Virus record (IMG/VR): IMGVR_UViG_3300006754_000129
Location: 1 to 27,008 of that record
Strand: one strand, 5' to 3'
Origin: a virus
DNA length: 27,008 nucleotides
Shown here: positions 4,990-14,072 of the stretch, in pieces
Position numbering within the stretch: the first letter of the stretch is position 1
Layout: each line of letters begins with the position of its first letter
The notes under the pieces: generated by a model
What the model was told of the DNA's origin: nothing
What the model saw: only the letters and a program-made list of their open reading frames with translations
Database searches by the model: none
Position numbers and translations under genes: made by a program

Positions 4990-7101
4990 ATGTCATATCC
5001 TACAGCGCAGGACCTGAGAGTACAGTACTGGCAAGGGCAGATTGGCTTTGTGCAGAAGAAAGTGAAGCCGTTGTTCGATGCCTGTAATGTGCTCGTAAAT
5101 CAGTTTTATAATGAAGCGACCACTGAGCGGGAACAGGATGTGGGAGATGCGGAAGAGGAACACGTAAGGCGTGTTAAGAGTGGCTTGATTCATGGTTTTA
5201 TAGACCAGAGCCTGGCTAATATGTTAGACAGAGCTCCGACTTTTCAGTGTTACCCAGAGACTCGAGAGGCTGCGAGGACTATAAATCCTGAAGATCCGCA
5301 TAGCCCGTCTTTGGCTAATGGTGTTGCAAAGATAACTAATTACCGCTATAGGGAGACTAATCAGTTAAGGGTGGACGAGCGTGTGGCGCTTGACGCTTTC
5401 TTATTCCCTTATGGTGTGGCTAAGATTGGCTTTGAGTTGGATGTGGATGCAGCAGAGCAAGAGCTGTTGCAGGAGATGACAGTCTTGGATATGGAAGATC
5501 CATCTGAGGAGAATACGTTCCTTAAGGGTGGGATTCCTGTGAGGGTGGCAGATGGCCAGGATCATCTTTTCCACATACAGATACATCAGAATGAACTGAG
5601 ACTTCTTTTACAAGAAGATGTTAATAATGATCTTAAGGCCCTTATCAAAGAGTCTTTCATGGATCATATAAGACTTCATAAGCTTTTTCAAGATAGGCCA
5701 GCTCCTAGTGCGAATACTAATATTCATAGAGGTTCTCCTTATGCTGTTCGTTGGCAGCCAGACTTATTCTTAACAGATGCTTTTAGTCTGGAAGGGCCGA
5801 TGGATGCAAGGTGGATAGCCTTTGGTTGGGAGTTGCCTATAGATGAAGTTAGAGCGAATCCAGCTTATCAGAATATAGAGACTCTTGAGCCAAGTCGTTA
5901 TAAGGATGCTCCAGAGAAAGAAGCGGATCTTGACTCTGATGGTTTTGATGTCGTAAGAGGTTGGGAAGTGTGGGCGAGGAACTTTCCTGTAGGCAAGAAC
6001 AAGTTTAGGAATTTGTTCTTTACGATTGCCGAGGGCAGTGAGAAGTTCTTACAATATGAAGAGGAGTGGCCTTACGACAGAGTTGATAACTATCCGGTAG
6101 AGACTTTGAGTTTCCAGACTGGTGTTAGGCAATGGTTTCACAAGCCGCCGTTGCTTATGGCTGGTGGGGACACTGTCCAGGCTTTGACTAATGAGATCAT
6201 GGACTCGTTCCTTTATACTATACGGAAACAGAAGAACTTGTGGCTTGTTGATCCAGCGGCGGGTATTGACAGAGACATCCTTCAGGATATCTTGGATGCT
6301 CCAGATGGATCTATTGTAGAGGTTCCTGGTCTTAGTGAGCAAGGATCTAATGCTATTATCCCTCTTCCTTTCTTGTCTGTTCCTTCAGACAAAGGTGGAA
6401 TGTTGAATCTCCTTCAACAGATGTTCGATAGGAGCGCAGGTACTCCTCAGCCGGTGCAGCTTCCGACTGCTGAAACGGCAACAGAAGCTTCGATCATGGA
6501 GAAGAAGAATACGTCAAGGGAGAATCGGCGCTCGGCGTTGCTTTCGGAGTTTCAGGTTCGCAAGGCCAGGAAGATGTTCCAACTTGATTCGCAATTTAGG
6601 CCGGAGAAGTTATTTCTCTTGGATAAAAACGCGAATGAGTTTATTAGTCTGAGTAAGGAGCTTGCTGAAGGCGAGTACTTATTCACCATGGATGTTTCGA
6701 GTCAGTCCACTGCATTGGCTGTTGAGAGAAGTCAGTGGATGGACTTGCTAAACTTATTCGCAGGGCTTACTCCTCTTCTCACTCAAACCTACGGTATTCC
6801 TCCGAACATACCGGAGCTTGCGCGTAGACTGCTAGTGAGGGGATTTAATGAGAAAGACGTTGAAGAGATTTTGCCGATGCTTGAGAAGCAGACTCAAGAG
6901 ATGCAAGCACAAGCACAGGCAGCCGCCACGCAGGGGGAAGGCGGCACTTCGGAGTTCGCCAACCCAGAGGCCCAAGCGCTTCAGCAGGCCTTACAGGATG
7001 GGAGAGCGGCGAACGCGGGGGTAGGACCTTTAGACGCAGATAGCTTTAACAGAGATATGCCTAGTGAGGGTCAGCAGGCTGGAGAGACGGTGACAGTCTG
7101 A
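4990..7101 (+). CDS. Portal protein
   Basis: 703 aa. It would form the dodecameric ring at the capsid vertex through which DNA enters and leaves. Support: position directly after terL, a length in the range of podoviral portals of the P22 type, an N-terminal helical region, and a segment near residues 480-505 (RSAGTPQPVQLPTAETATEA) resembling the TATEA-type stretch common in portals before the long C-terminal helix rich in Glu/Arg. The last ~65 residues are low-complexity Gln/Ala/Gly (EMQAQAQAAATQGEGG). Translation probably starts at the ATG after GAGAAG, which overlaps the copy 2 hairpin. Its stop overlaps the next ATG. Assignment is by context and general pattern, without a signature motif. 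Confidence 0.82.
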   Translation: MSYPTAQDLRVQYWQGQIGFVQKKVKPLFDACNVLVNQFYNEATTEREQDVGDAEEEHVRRVKSGLIHGFIDQSLANMLDRAPTFQCYPETREAARTINPEDPHSPSLANGVAKITNYRYRETNQLRVDERVALDAFLFPYGVAKIGFELDVDAAEQELLQEMTVLDMEDPSEENTFLKGGIPVRVADGQDHLFHIQIHQNELRLLLQEDVNNDLKALIKESFMDHIRLHKLFQDRPAPSANTNIHRGSPYAVRWQPDLFLTDAFSLEGPMDARWIAFGWELPIDEVRANPAYQNIETLEPSRYKDAPEKEADLDSDGFDVVRGWEVWARNFPVGKNKFRNLFFTIAEGSEKFLQYEEEWPYDRVDNYPVETLSFQTGVRQWFHKPPLLMAGGDTVQALTNEIMDSFLYTIRKQKNLWLVDPAAGIDRDILQDILDAPDGSIVEVPGLSEQGSNAIIPLPFLSVPSDKGGMLNLLQQMFDRSAGTPQPVQLPTAETATEASIMEKKNTSRENRRSALLSEFQVRKARKMFQLDSQFRPEKLFLLDKNANEFISLSKELAEGEYLFTMDVSSQSTALAVERSQWMDLLNLFAGLTPLLTQTYGIPPNIPELARRLLVRGFNEKDVEEILPMLEKQTQEMQAQAQAAATQGEGGTSEFANPEAQALQQALQDGRAANAGVGPLDADSFNRDMPSEGQQAGETVTV

Positions 7102-7481
7102 TGCCTTTAGGATTTCTTTCAAAAGCTGCATTAAAAGTTGTTAAGGGAGGAAAAAAGAGTACTCTAAAAGGCAGAGAGATCTCTAAAGGGACTGATGTTA
7201 GGCTGAAAGAAGGTTTAGACATAGATGTTGAGCACGCTAAAGCAGTAGATAATATAAATATTGTTAATGATCTTATTAGAGAAGGGAAAAGGAAAGAGGC
7301 TAAGGAAACTTGGCTTGACCTATGGTCTGAGCCTAATCATCCTAAAGCTATAACAGAAGAGCAGCTAGAATTATCAGATGCTCAAGCTATACACTTAGGA
7401 ATAGATCCTGAGACTTTTGAAGATACTAAGGATCTTATAAAAGCTTCTGGACTTAAAGTTATAAAGAATAAAGAAGACTGA
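7101..7481 (+). CDS. Unknown 126-aa lysine-rich protein
   Basis: The start overlaps the portal stop as TGATG and the stop overlaps the next start the same way. The N-terminal ~30 residues are basic (ALKVVKGGKKSTLKGREISKG) and the rest is acidic and helical. It uses AT-rich codons, visibly more so than the portal. No family is recognised. It is the first of five unknown genes between the portal and the 1367-aa gene. The tight coupling suggests a late-expressed virion or assembly accessory protein, which is inference. Confidence 0.72.
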   Translation: MPLGFLSKAALKVVKGGKKSTLKGREISKGTDVRLKEGLDIDVEHAKAVDNINIVNDLIREGKRKEAKETWLDLWSEPNHPKAITEEQLELSDAQAIHLGIDPETFEDTKDLIKASGLKVIKNKED

Positions 7482-7654
7482 TGCCTTTTAAGAGCCAAAA
7501 TCAGCGGGCGATGTTTCATGCCGCTAAGAATGATCCCAAGCTTAGGAAGAAACTAGGACTGAAGCTTAGTGTAATTAAGAGGTTTCTTGACGAAGATCAG
7601 GGTGGAAAGCTTCCAAAAGTTTCTCGTAAGACAAAGAAAGTATTGAGTGCATAA
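7481..7654 (+). CDS. Basic 57-aa protein with MPFKSQ(N)QR start
   Basis: 57 residues beginning MPFKSQNQRAMFHAAK, then a basic helical segment (NDPKLRKKLGLKLSVIKRFL) and a GGKLPKVSRKTKK tail. The opening matches the general style of small phage proteins that begin MPFKSxxQRRFM (DUF3008-like), recalled from memory. Function is unknown. The start overlaps the previous stop (TGATG) and the stop overlaps the next start (TAATG), so translation is coupled. It probably binds nucleic acid by charge, but this is speculative. Confidence 0.72.
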   Translation: MPFKSQNQRAMFHAAKNDPKLRKKLGLKLSVIKRFLDEDQGGKLPKVSRKTKKVLSA

Positions 7655-8499
7655 TGGCTAAATTTAATTTTGCTAAAGGTGTAGAAGCTTTTCGTAAGGA
7701 GCTTGCAAAAGCTGAACTTGAAAGTCAACGTGCTCCAAAAGATAGTACTTGGAACATAAATGAGGATAAAGATGGTCTTATAGAAGCTAAACTTACTAAA
7801 AAGTATAATGGTAAGGATACGGTTATTTCTGAGCGTACGCTACGAGTAGTAGGAGGAGAAGATGGGTACGTGGAAGAGGTTATAAAGGGCGCTAATAAAC
7901 TTCCTGATCTTACTGATTCTGAGCGTAGATTTAGAAGGGTTTTAGGGGCTCAAGGTTTAGAAGAGAGAGGGCATAAAGGAGAGTCCTTAAGGGACTTTGA
8001 TCTTAGAACTTTGGAGCAACCAAAACAAGGATATATGAGCTCTTTTGCTAAAGCTGCTAAAGTGCCTGAAAATTTAGGCGGTAAAGCTGTAGAAGGGGTT
8101 AAGAGCTTAGGGCGAAAGTTAGGCTTTGGAAAAGAAGAAGATACCAGACCAGATCCTATTAAGTTTGAGGGAGCAAAAGCTCCTCCTGCAGGGGGACAAC
8201 AGGCTGGATATACTCCAGCTAAAAGAAAATTTTACTCTGCTGAGGCTGATGAATTTCCTAAAGAGCCTAAGCGAGAATCTTTGCAACAAGATCCTGCTAG
8301 GCTATCTAGGCCTGAGGAAGATAAGAAACCAGCTATAATAGAAGAACCGAAAGATAAATGGTCTAACTTCGATAAGATAGACAGATGGACTCAGAAGTGG
8401 GAAAAGGTTAAGTCTCCTGAAAGAAGAAAGAGTATCTTTGACTCTATGATAGAGGGTGAAGAAAAAAACTTTTTAGCTGATATTTGGAATTTACGATAA
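7654..8499 (+). CDS. Unknown 281-aa charged protein
   Basis: Rich in Lys and Glu, with a probably disordered Pro/Glu/Lys-rich middle (residues ~170-235, for example FPKEPKRESLQQDP and PEEDKKPAIIEEPKDK) and a C-terminal helical segment (WSNFDKIDRWTQKWEKVK). No membrane segment or known motif. Coupled at both ends by TAATG overlaps. It may be a minor virion or internal protein given its place between the portal and the 1367-aa gene. No catalytic evidence. Confidence 0.75.
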   Translation: MAKFNFAKGVEAFRKELAKAELESQRAPKDSTWNINEDKDGLIEAKLTKKYNGKDTVISERTLRVVGGEDGYVEEVIKGANKLPDLTDSERRFRRVLGAQGLEERGHKGESLRDFDLRTLEQPKQGYMSSFAKAAKVPENLGGKAVEGVKSLGRKLGFGKEEDTRPDPIKFEGAKAPPAGGQQAGYTPAKRKFYSAEADEFPKEPKRESLQQDPARLSRPEEDKKPAIIEEPKDKWSNFDKIDRWTQKWEKVKSPERRKSIFDSMIEGEEKNFLADIWNLR

Positions 8500-9305
8500 T
8501 GGCTTATTTACCAGAGACTAAAGATAAGACAGCCGTGGTTTCTCCTGCAGCGAAAAGGGTTCTTGGCCCAGAAGATCCTGCGGCGAGAGAAGAGTTCGAT
8601 GCTCAGAAAAAGAGGAAATTTGACACTTGGGATCAGATCGGCCTTGCCGCTGATATGCTCCCTGCTGGAGCTATGGCGGTTGAAGGCAGTAGAAAAATAG
8701 CAGAAACTATTTTGGAGGTTGTGCAGTCTGGTAGTGTACAAGATGCTATGAAGATTGCGGCTAGAGCTGACCAAAGTACCTTAAAGGAGGCATGGAAGCA
8801 TTTAGATAAAGCTGCTATTAAAGCGAGAATAGCTAAGCAACCAGACGCGGACGAGGTTTATGATAAGGCCAAAAAATCTATAGAAGCAGTAATGGATTTA
8901 ACTTTTGATCTTGGTAGAAAGTCCAAAGCTGATGAGCATAAAGCTGCTATTAGAAAAATGAAAAGAGAAGGAAGAAAGCCTTATGTTCCAAAGCCTTCTG
9001 TTCCAAAGAAAACTACAGACATTATGGCTACTAAGGATCTTCCTTCAGAGACCAGGATGAAGGCTAGGGATATGCCTTCTCCTTCTGGGAAGAATAGAGT
9101 TGATCAGGAGATGGTAGAAGGACTAGCAGCAGAGGTTGAGAATCTTAAGACTATGAGTGAGGATGAATTATTAGATTCTCTTTCTCCAGGCCATGATGCT
9201 CTTCTAGCTGATATGGGTACATCACCTAAAGATATTGCTTTGTGGAGACGATTGGTAGAAGATGAAATAAGAAGGCGTGGGCGGCTGGGAGACTGGGAGC
9301 CTTAA
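8499..9305 (+). CDS. Unknown 268-aa helical protein
   Basis: The start chosen is ATG 8499 (MAYLPETKDK), overlapping the previous stop as TAATG. A TTG start 15 nt upstream is less likely. The product is mostly helical and charged, with a Lys/Pro linker (RKPYVPKPSVPKKT, ~residues 160-175) and a C-terminal domain with a repeated Glu/Leu pattern ending in EDEIRRRGRLGDWEP. No signal peptide or recognised domain. Function unknown; neighbourhood suggests a virion accessory role. Confidence 0.75.
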   Translation: MAYLPETKDKTAVVSPAAKRVLGPEDPAAREEFDAQKKRKFDTWDQIGLAADMLPAGAMAVEGSRKIAETILEVVQSGSVQDAMKIAARADQSTLKEAWKHLDKAAIKARIAKQPDADEVYDKAKKSIEAVMDLTFDLGRKSKADEHKAAIRKMKREGRKPYVPKPSVPKKTTDIMATKDLPSETRMKARDMPSPSGKNRVDQEMVEGLAAEVENLKTMSEDELLDSLSPGHDALLADMGTSPKDIALWRRLVEDEIRRRGRLGDWEP

Positions 9306-9306
9306 G

Positions 9307-9474
9307 ATGCCAGGCTATGCACAGCCGGACTTGCAGTGGGACTCAGCGATGAGCGCTACTGAGATGTACCCTCCTCCTAAGAAGAAGAAAAGGCGTAGGA
9401 GAAGGAAGAATAAAATTAAGGGTATTGTGGTTCCTCCAATGACTAATAATATTGTCTCAGGAACTTATAAATGA
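9307..9474 (+). CDS. 55-aa protein with polybasic run
   Basis: The start chosen is ATG 9307, 1 nt after the previous stop; the frame could be extended upstream to a GTG, but this would overlap the previous gene by 29 nt. After a Tyr/Trp-containing N-terminus (MPGYAQPDLQW) comes PPPKKKKRRRRRKNK (residues 22-36), one of the most basic stretches in the window, then a short hydrophobic tail. Its stop overlaps the next start as ATGA. No family is recognised. The run could contact packaged DNA or RNA. Confidence 0.65.
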   Translation: MPGYAQPDLQWDSAMSATEMYPPPKKKKRRRRRKNKIKGIVVPPMTNNIVSGTYK

Positions 9475-12400
9475 CACAAGTGAATGTTAGCTCCGCTACT
9501 TCCAGAGCCATGACAGGAGACAAAGGGTCTTTTCTTGCGAAGTTAGAGACTGAGAATCCTGATAAGTATAAAGCTCTGGAGATGCTTGTAAGTGATTTAT
9601 CAAAAGGTAGTATTACGCCTGTTTTTTCTGGGTCTTCCCAAAAAAGCAAGGAGAGTCCTAAGTCTAATATAGTCCATGACTTTTTCTATAAGAGTCCTCA
9701 AGGCCTGAAAATGGGATTACAGGATATAGCGAGCTTAGTGGGAATTGCTGTAGACTGGATAGGGATGAGTACTAGTCAAAGATATGGGCCTGAAGGAAAA
9801 CAGTGGCAGGATAAATACACTCAGCCAGCTATAGATGCAGTTGTGCAGTTGGCTCCTGTTGTGGCTAGGCAGATGAAGATGGAGGCTTGGGCTCCGGGTG
9901 TTGCTTTTCCAGGAACAAAGAGTTTAGCGGAGAGGCAGCAATATTATTCTGGGGCGAAAGAAGAGAGGTCGCAGATTGCAGGGGCCTTGGCTGAGGGATT
10001 GAGAGAGGAAGTAGGGGAAAGAGGAGCTTTTGGTCTAGTTCATCCTGCAGAGATAGCGGTTGGACCTTTTGTTCCGAAGATGTCAAGGGCAGCTAAGACT
10101 ATTATCGGGGATGTTAGAGCAGGGGTTCCAGATCCTGATATTTCAGCGGCAGGGCTTTCTAGTGCTAGGGATGTAGAAGGGTTGTTGGGAGATTATCCAG
10201 TTCTTCCAGAAAGACGCGGGGGAGCTCCTGGCCCCGGTGAAGGAGATGAAGGACCTACAGGTCCCAGTGACGACATTAAAGACCTTCTTAAAAAAACCAA
10301 GGATATTAGAAAGACTAGAGAAGAAAGAGTTAAAGAGGCTATAGAAGAAGATAATAGGTCTTTTGATGAGGCTGTTGGAGAGCCTCCAAAAGATCCAGCT
10401 GACTGGCAGGGTTATGTAGTAAAGAGGGATAAGTGGCTTAGGCAAAAAGGGGAGAGGGATAAGAGAAAAAATAGTGCGAAGTACTCTGCTATGGTAGCAG
10501 CTATAGGAGAGCATCCTGGGGTAACGACTGTCAGTCCTACTAGAGAAGAGACTTGGGAATATAACAGGAGTTCTATCTTATGGCAGATAGAGAATGGGTA
10601 CCTTGATCCAGATGCTAATCCTCTTGAGAGAATGGAATACAAGGATTACTTGGGATATGACGCCCTTGACACTATAGGTATTCCAAGACAAGACAGGATG
10701 TATAAAAGGTTGGGGGATCAAGAGTTTGCCTTTTTTGATAGATTGTTTAAAGATGAGTTTATAAGAGAGGATCTTCTTTCAAAGGCCCCTAATACTACTT
10801 TGTTTGGGGGGACGCTAGTTTATGATGGGAATAACTTTAATGCTATTAGTGCTTTTTTAGATGATTTTGAGTATTCATATCCTGGTACTAGCGAGCCTAA
10901 GCCTCCTAGGTCTTTGATAAGAAGAGATCAAAGCGATGTGTCTGGGCTTATAAGGAGCCTAGAATTTGGTAGTAACACTAGGACACATCAAGAAGAGGTA
11001 GACTTTGTAGCTTCTCGTATGCCTTCCAGGCCTAGCGCTGGTGGGGAGCTTCCTATTACTGCTATTCCAGGTACTTCTAGCCCAGACCTAGAACCTAGGT
11101 ATAATAGGGACTTCGAAAGAGCGGCTCGAGGATTTCCTGTTAGCGGATGGGCACACGCCAGTATAGCGGCAGGCGGTCGTGGAGGAACGTCAGGTAGAGG
11201 GAATCTTTCCGTTGGGGGGAGATCATCGCTGTTGGGGGAGTATATACAAGGGGAAGGTACTAGCACAGGGCCTAATATAGTTAGTGATGTTGAATGGCCT
11301 ATAGAGGCTTTAGACCTAAGAACTATATTAAATCCTGATCTGGAGCCAGGAATCCGAGACGATTTTCTTGAAGAGTACAAAGAAGACTATCTTAGAATTT
11401 TAGACGAGCTAGACCAGGCAAGAGCTGAAGATATAGCTTCTAAGCAAAATCCTTATGATCCTGTGGGTAGGATGCTTAGCGATAAAAGGCAGAGATTAAG
11501 AGAGTTACTTTTAATTGATTATCCTGCTATCGGAGAGCATCTTGGGTTGACTCTTGATAACTCCTTTGATGTTCTTACGAAGGTTAGTGGGGGTATGAAC
11601 AATCCAGGGCATGTAGGAGAGGCTCTTGATTTCTTAATAGGCTCTGCAGTTGAAGACTTTAAAGATGGTATTATAAGAGAGATAAGAGATCCAATAAGAC
11701 TGCAAAGGGAAATAATTAGTAATTTAGATGGTGGAGCCCTTCGGCGATTCGCTGATAGTGTAAGAAGGCAGGTAGATAAGTATAATGATGAAGGGCCTAG
11801 AGCGGTACTATCAGGGAGTGATTATAGACAAGAAGAGCCATCGACTCGCTTACCTGCTGAAAGTCCAGAAGAGACACTACAAAGAGCTTCTGGAACGCCT
11901 CCTCAGAATTATACTATGATAGATGTTATGGGTGCTTTAGAGGCTGAGGATGTCCTTGGTTTTGATACTGCTGAGCAAGCTGGTAATGCTATACTATCTC
12001 ATCCTGATTGGGAAGATAGGTGGGAGATAGTAGACCCAGAGAATCTGGAGATACTAAGACAGTATTATGCTGGGCGTATATCATCTGAAGAAGGATCAAG
12101 CTCTCCTAGTCCTTCTGCTACTAATCTGCAGAGAATGGCAGACGTTATATCAGATTATGTCAGTAGTGAGATTCCTTCTACTCTTATAGATAGGCTGTGG
12201 GCTGTTTTTATGCCTTCAGACAATCCGATCAATAATGCCCTTGATAACATTAGATTAAGGGTAAGAGATGGAGAGCCTATCACTGTAGATGTCTTATCTG
12301 ATATGATAGATGAACTAGAGCGAGATCGTGCTGGCGAAGATGCGGAAGGCCTACAAAGTTCAGCCGCTCTTGGAGTAACCGAAAGTGCTGATATAAGGCG

Positions 12401-13574
12401 CGACTGGCTTGACGCTGTAGCACAAAGATTATCAGAACATGGGACCATGTCTATCAGAGATGCACAAAACGGTCTTATTAGTATTTCTGTGGAGGCCCAG
12501 GACAGGCTAATAGACGCCCTAGCCAGAGGGGCAGATACTGGGCAGCAAACTACCCCACAAGAGCTTTTTGATATTCTTAATGATGCTTACCGGTCTAGAG
12601 ACTATTGGTGGAGAGCTGGTATGAGTAGGTCTCATGAATCTATGGGACAGGCCGATATAGAGCCTCCTGAGGAGCTTGGTAGACCGTTATCTGAAATGAC
12701 GGAGGAAGAGATAAGAGATCTTAGGCTTAATGAAGTAGCTGAGAGGTTGTCAGAACATCCTTCTGCTGGGACAAGCTCTGCCAACTTGGGCATTTCAGCT
12801 CATATGACTTCAGATGAGATAAGGTCTTACCTTGAAGATTTTTCTTTGGAAGAGCAGGATAGATTAATAGATGCTTATCTTCAGGGGAATACTACTGGAG
12901 CGCCCGTAACTCCTCAGGAATTATCTGCGATTCTTTTTGATTTGGAGGCGCAAGGATCGATAGGGCAAAGGGACATTGGTGAAGATCCAGTTGCACAGAG
13001 CCAAACAACCCTTGATGACATGTACCAACGAGACGCTCGAAGAAACGCTAGCCTCGTGTCTGATTGGATGGCATCAGACGAGCATGTTGATTTAGTAGGG
13101 CCTACTATAACTGATGCTGGCATACATGAGTTTGGTAGACACCCTGTGGAAGGTCCTCTACAGGAAATAGACTGGGCAAGTGGAGCAACTACGCAGAGGG
13201 AGTATGTGTCTTTTTGGGATCAAATACCTGAAGTAGAGAACCTTGATGCTGCAATGCCTCGATGGAATGATATAGCTTTAAATAATCTAATGCAGTATGT
13301 TAGTACTTTCATTGATTTTCCTGGTGTTACTGATATGGCTCCTAACTATCCTACAGATAGTAGAGCCTATGCAAAAGTTAACCAAGATTTTATTAAGAAT
13401 AATCAGGATTGGGATAGTAAGCTACTCGGTGCGGATGAAGAAGGTTATGGTCTTGGCTTTGGAGACTTGTCTGAGACTTGGGGAGAAGGAGAAGAACAAG
13501 TAAAAAATAGAGCTAAGGCTGTGTCAGTTATCAATGAGTGGCGCAGAAGGCAACTGGGAGGGAATGATTTCTGA
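9471..13574 (+). CDS. Unknown 1367-aa protein with internal duplication
   Basis: The largest complete gene here, with an ATGA overlap upstream and a TGATG overlap downstream. It is a soluble, acidic, mostly helical-looking protein. Near the N-terminus a hydrophobic stretch (LQDIASLVGIAVDWIGM) may be a buried helix. Residues ~245-265 are a Gly/Pro/Glu linker. Two related units occur at about 978-1040 and 1084-1160, each with V-A-x-R-L-S-E-H, then Q-D-R-L-I-D-A, then T-P-Q-E-L-x-x-I-L. No nuclease, lysozyme, polymerase or protease motif is seen. Size and position among virion genes suggest an internal or ejected virion protein, though podoviral ejection proteins usually lie after the coat gene. 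Function unknown. Confidence 0.85.
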   Translation: MTQVNVSSATSRAMTGDKGSFLAKLETENPDKYKALEMLVSDLSKGSITPVFSGSSQKSKESPKSNIVHDFFYKSPQGLKMGLQDIASLVGIAVDWIGMSTSQRYGPEGKQWQDKYTQPAIDAVVQLAPVVARQMKMEAWAPGVAFPGTKSLAERQQYYSGAKEERSQIAGALAEGLREEVGERGAFGLVHPAEIAVGPFVPKMSRAAKTIIGDVRAGVPDPDISAAGLSSARDVEGLLGDYPVLPERRGGAPGPGEGDEGPTGPSDDIKDLLKKTKDIRKTREERVKEAIEEDNRSFDEAVGEPPKDPADWQGYVVKRDKWLRQKGERDKRKNSAKYSAMVAAIGEHPGVTTVSPTREETWEYNRSSILWQIENGYLDPDANPLERMEYKDYLGYDALDTIGIPRQDRMYKRLGDQEFAFFDRLFKDEFIREDLLSKAPNTTLFGGTLVYDGNNFNAISAFLDDFEYSYPGTSEPKPPRSLIRRDQSDVSGLIRSLEFGSNTRTHQEEVDFVASRMPSRPSAGGELPITAIPGTSSPDLEPRYNRDFERAARGFPVSGWAHASIAAGGRGGTSGRGNLSVGGRSSLLGEYIQGEGTSTGPNIVSDVEWPIEALDLRTILNPDLEPGIRDDFLEEYKEDYLRILDELDQARAEDIASKQNPYDPVGRMLSDKRQRLRELLLIDYPAIGEHLGLTLDNSFDVLTKVSGGMNNPGHVGEALDFLIGSAVEDFKDGIIREIRDPIRLQREIISNLDGGALRRFADSVRRQVDKYNDEGPRAVLSGSDYRQEEPSTRLPAESPEETLQRASGTPPQNYTMIDVMGALEAEDVLGFDTAEQAGNAILSHPDWEDRWEIVDPENLEILRQYYAGRISSEEGSSSPSPSATNLQRMADVISDYVSSEIPSTLIDRLWAVFMPSDNPINNALDNIRLRVRDGEPITVDVLSDMIDELERDRAGEDAEGLQSSAALGVTESADIRRDWLDAVAQRLSEHGTMSIRDAQNGLISISVEAQDRLIDALARGADTGQQTTPQELFDILNDAYRSRDYWWRAGMSRSHESMGQADIEPPEELGRPLSEMTEEEIRDLRLNEVAERLSEHPSAGTSSANLGISAHMTSDEIRSYLEDFSLEEQDRLIDAYLQGNTTGAPVTPQELSAILFDLEAQGSIGQRDIGEDPVAQSQTTLDDMYQRDARRNASLVSDWMASDEHVDLVGPTITDAGIHEFGRHPVEGPLQEIDWASGATTQREYVSFWDQIPEVENLDAAMPRWNDIALNNLMQYVSTFIDFPGVTDMAPNYPTDSRAYAKVNQDFIKNNQDWDSKLLGADEEGYGLGFGDLSETWGEGEEQVKNRAKAVSVINEWRRRQLGGNDF

Positions 13575-13993
13575 TGCCTGTTTATAGTTTTGAATGTTTA
13601 GATTGTGGAAAGAAAGATGACGTATATAGAAAAGTGGATGACAGAGGCAATCCGGTCGAATGTCCGTGCGGAAAGAGGATGAACCGAGTGCCCGAACGCT
13701 TCACTGCAGATACGTTTGAGCCTTACTATGACGAAGGTCTTGGGAGCGATGTCTATTCTGCCCGTGATAAAAAGGCTATTATGAACCAACTGGGAGTGGT
13801 TGAGGCTGGAGACCAAGTTGGAGGATCTAGGATTTTCGATGATAAGAATCCTAACCTGATAAAGAAGCAGCCGCCGATTGGCAAGCGAAAAAAGATGCCT
13901 AAGGCCTTTGATGATGCTGTTATAGAGGTTTCAGACGCGGAAGGGCGTACTGTTTCCAGAGAGATTTCTGGAGAGATTCCAGGGTATGATTAG
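13574..13993 (+). CDS. FmdB-like zinc-ribbon protein
   Basis: 139 aa. It opens MPVYSFECLDCGKK, typical of the FmdB/zinc-ribbon regulatory-protein family, with Cys8-x2-Cys11 and a second knuckle Cys30-x-Cys32-Gly (CPCGKRM). The second pair has one residue between the cysteines, where the family usually has two. The remaining ~100 residues are charged and unassigned (KKQPPIGKRKKMPKAF). It starts at an overlap with the stop of the 1367-aa gene. Similar zinc ribbons occur in other phages near terminase, portal and head genes. The role is unknown, possibly assembly or regulation of late genes. It is the last gene before the second structural block. Confidence 0.8.
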   Translation: MPVYSFECLDCGKKDDVYRKVDDRGNPVECPCGKRMNRVPERFTADTFEPYYDEGLGSDVYSARDKKAIMNQLGVVEAGDQVGGSRIFDDKNPNLIKKQPPIGKRKKMPKAFDDAVIEVSDAEGRTVSREISGEIPGYD

Positions 13994-13994
13994 G

Positions 13995-14021
13995 AACTCT
14001 GTAACAAATTGTTATGGAGAA
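13995..14021 (+). repeat. Repeated phage palindrome, copy 3
   Basis: Arms AACTCTGTAACAA and TTGTTATGGAGAA around a central A. Two inner pairs are G-U and U-G wobbles, so the fold would persist in RNA although the DNA palindrome is imperfect. It begins 1 nt after the stop of the zinc-ribbon gene and 78 nt before the scaffold start. A second small stem (GGAAGA-ATTG-TCTTCC, 14033-14048) follows. Confidence 0.8.
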
Positions 14022-14072
14022 GAAAAAGGGCTGGAAGAATTGTCTTCCTACTAAATAGCGGAGGATGAAAAG

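Noticed and set aside
8484-8498. Upstream TTG start for the 268-aa protein
   Set aside because: ATG 8499 gives the TAATG overlap used repeatedly by neighbouring genes.
10143-11380. Antisense frames within the 1367-aa gene
   Set aside because: The sense gene has coupled start and stop and continuous coding; the antisense products are Ser/Pro/Leu-rich shadows.
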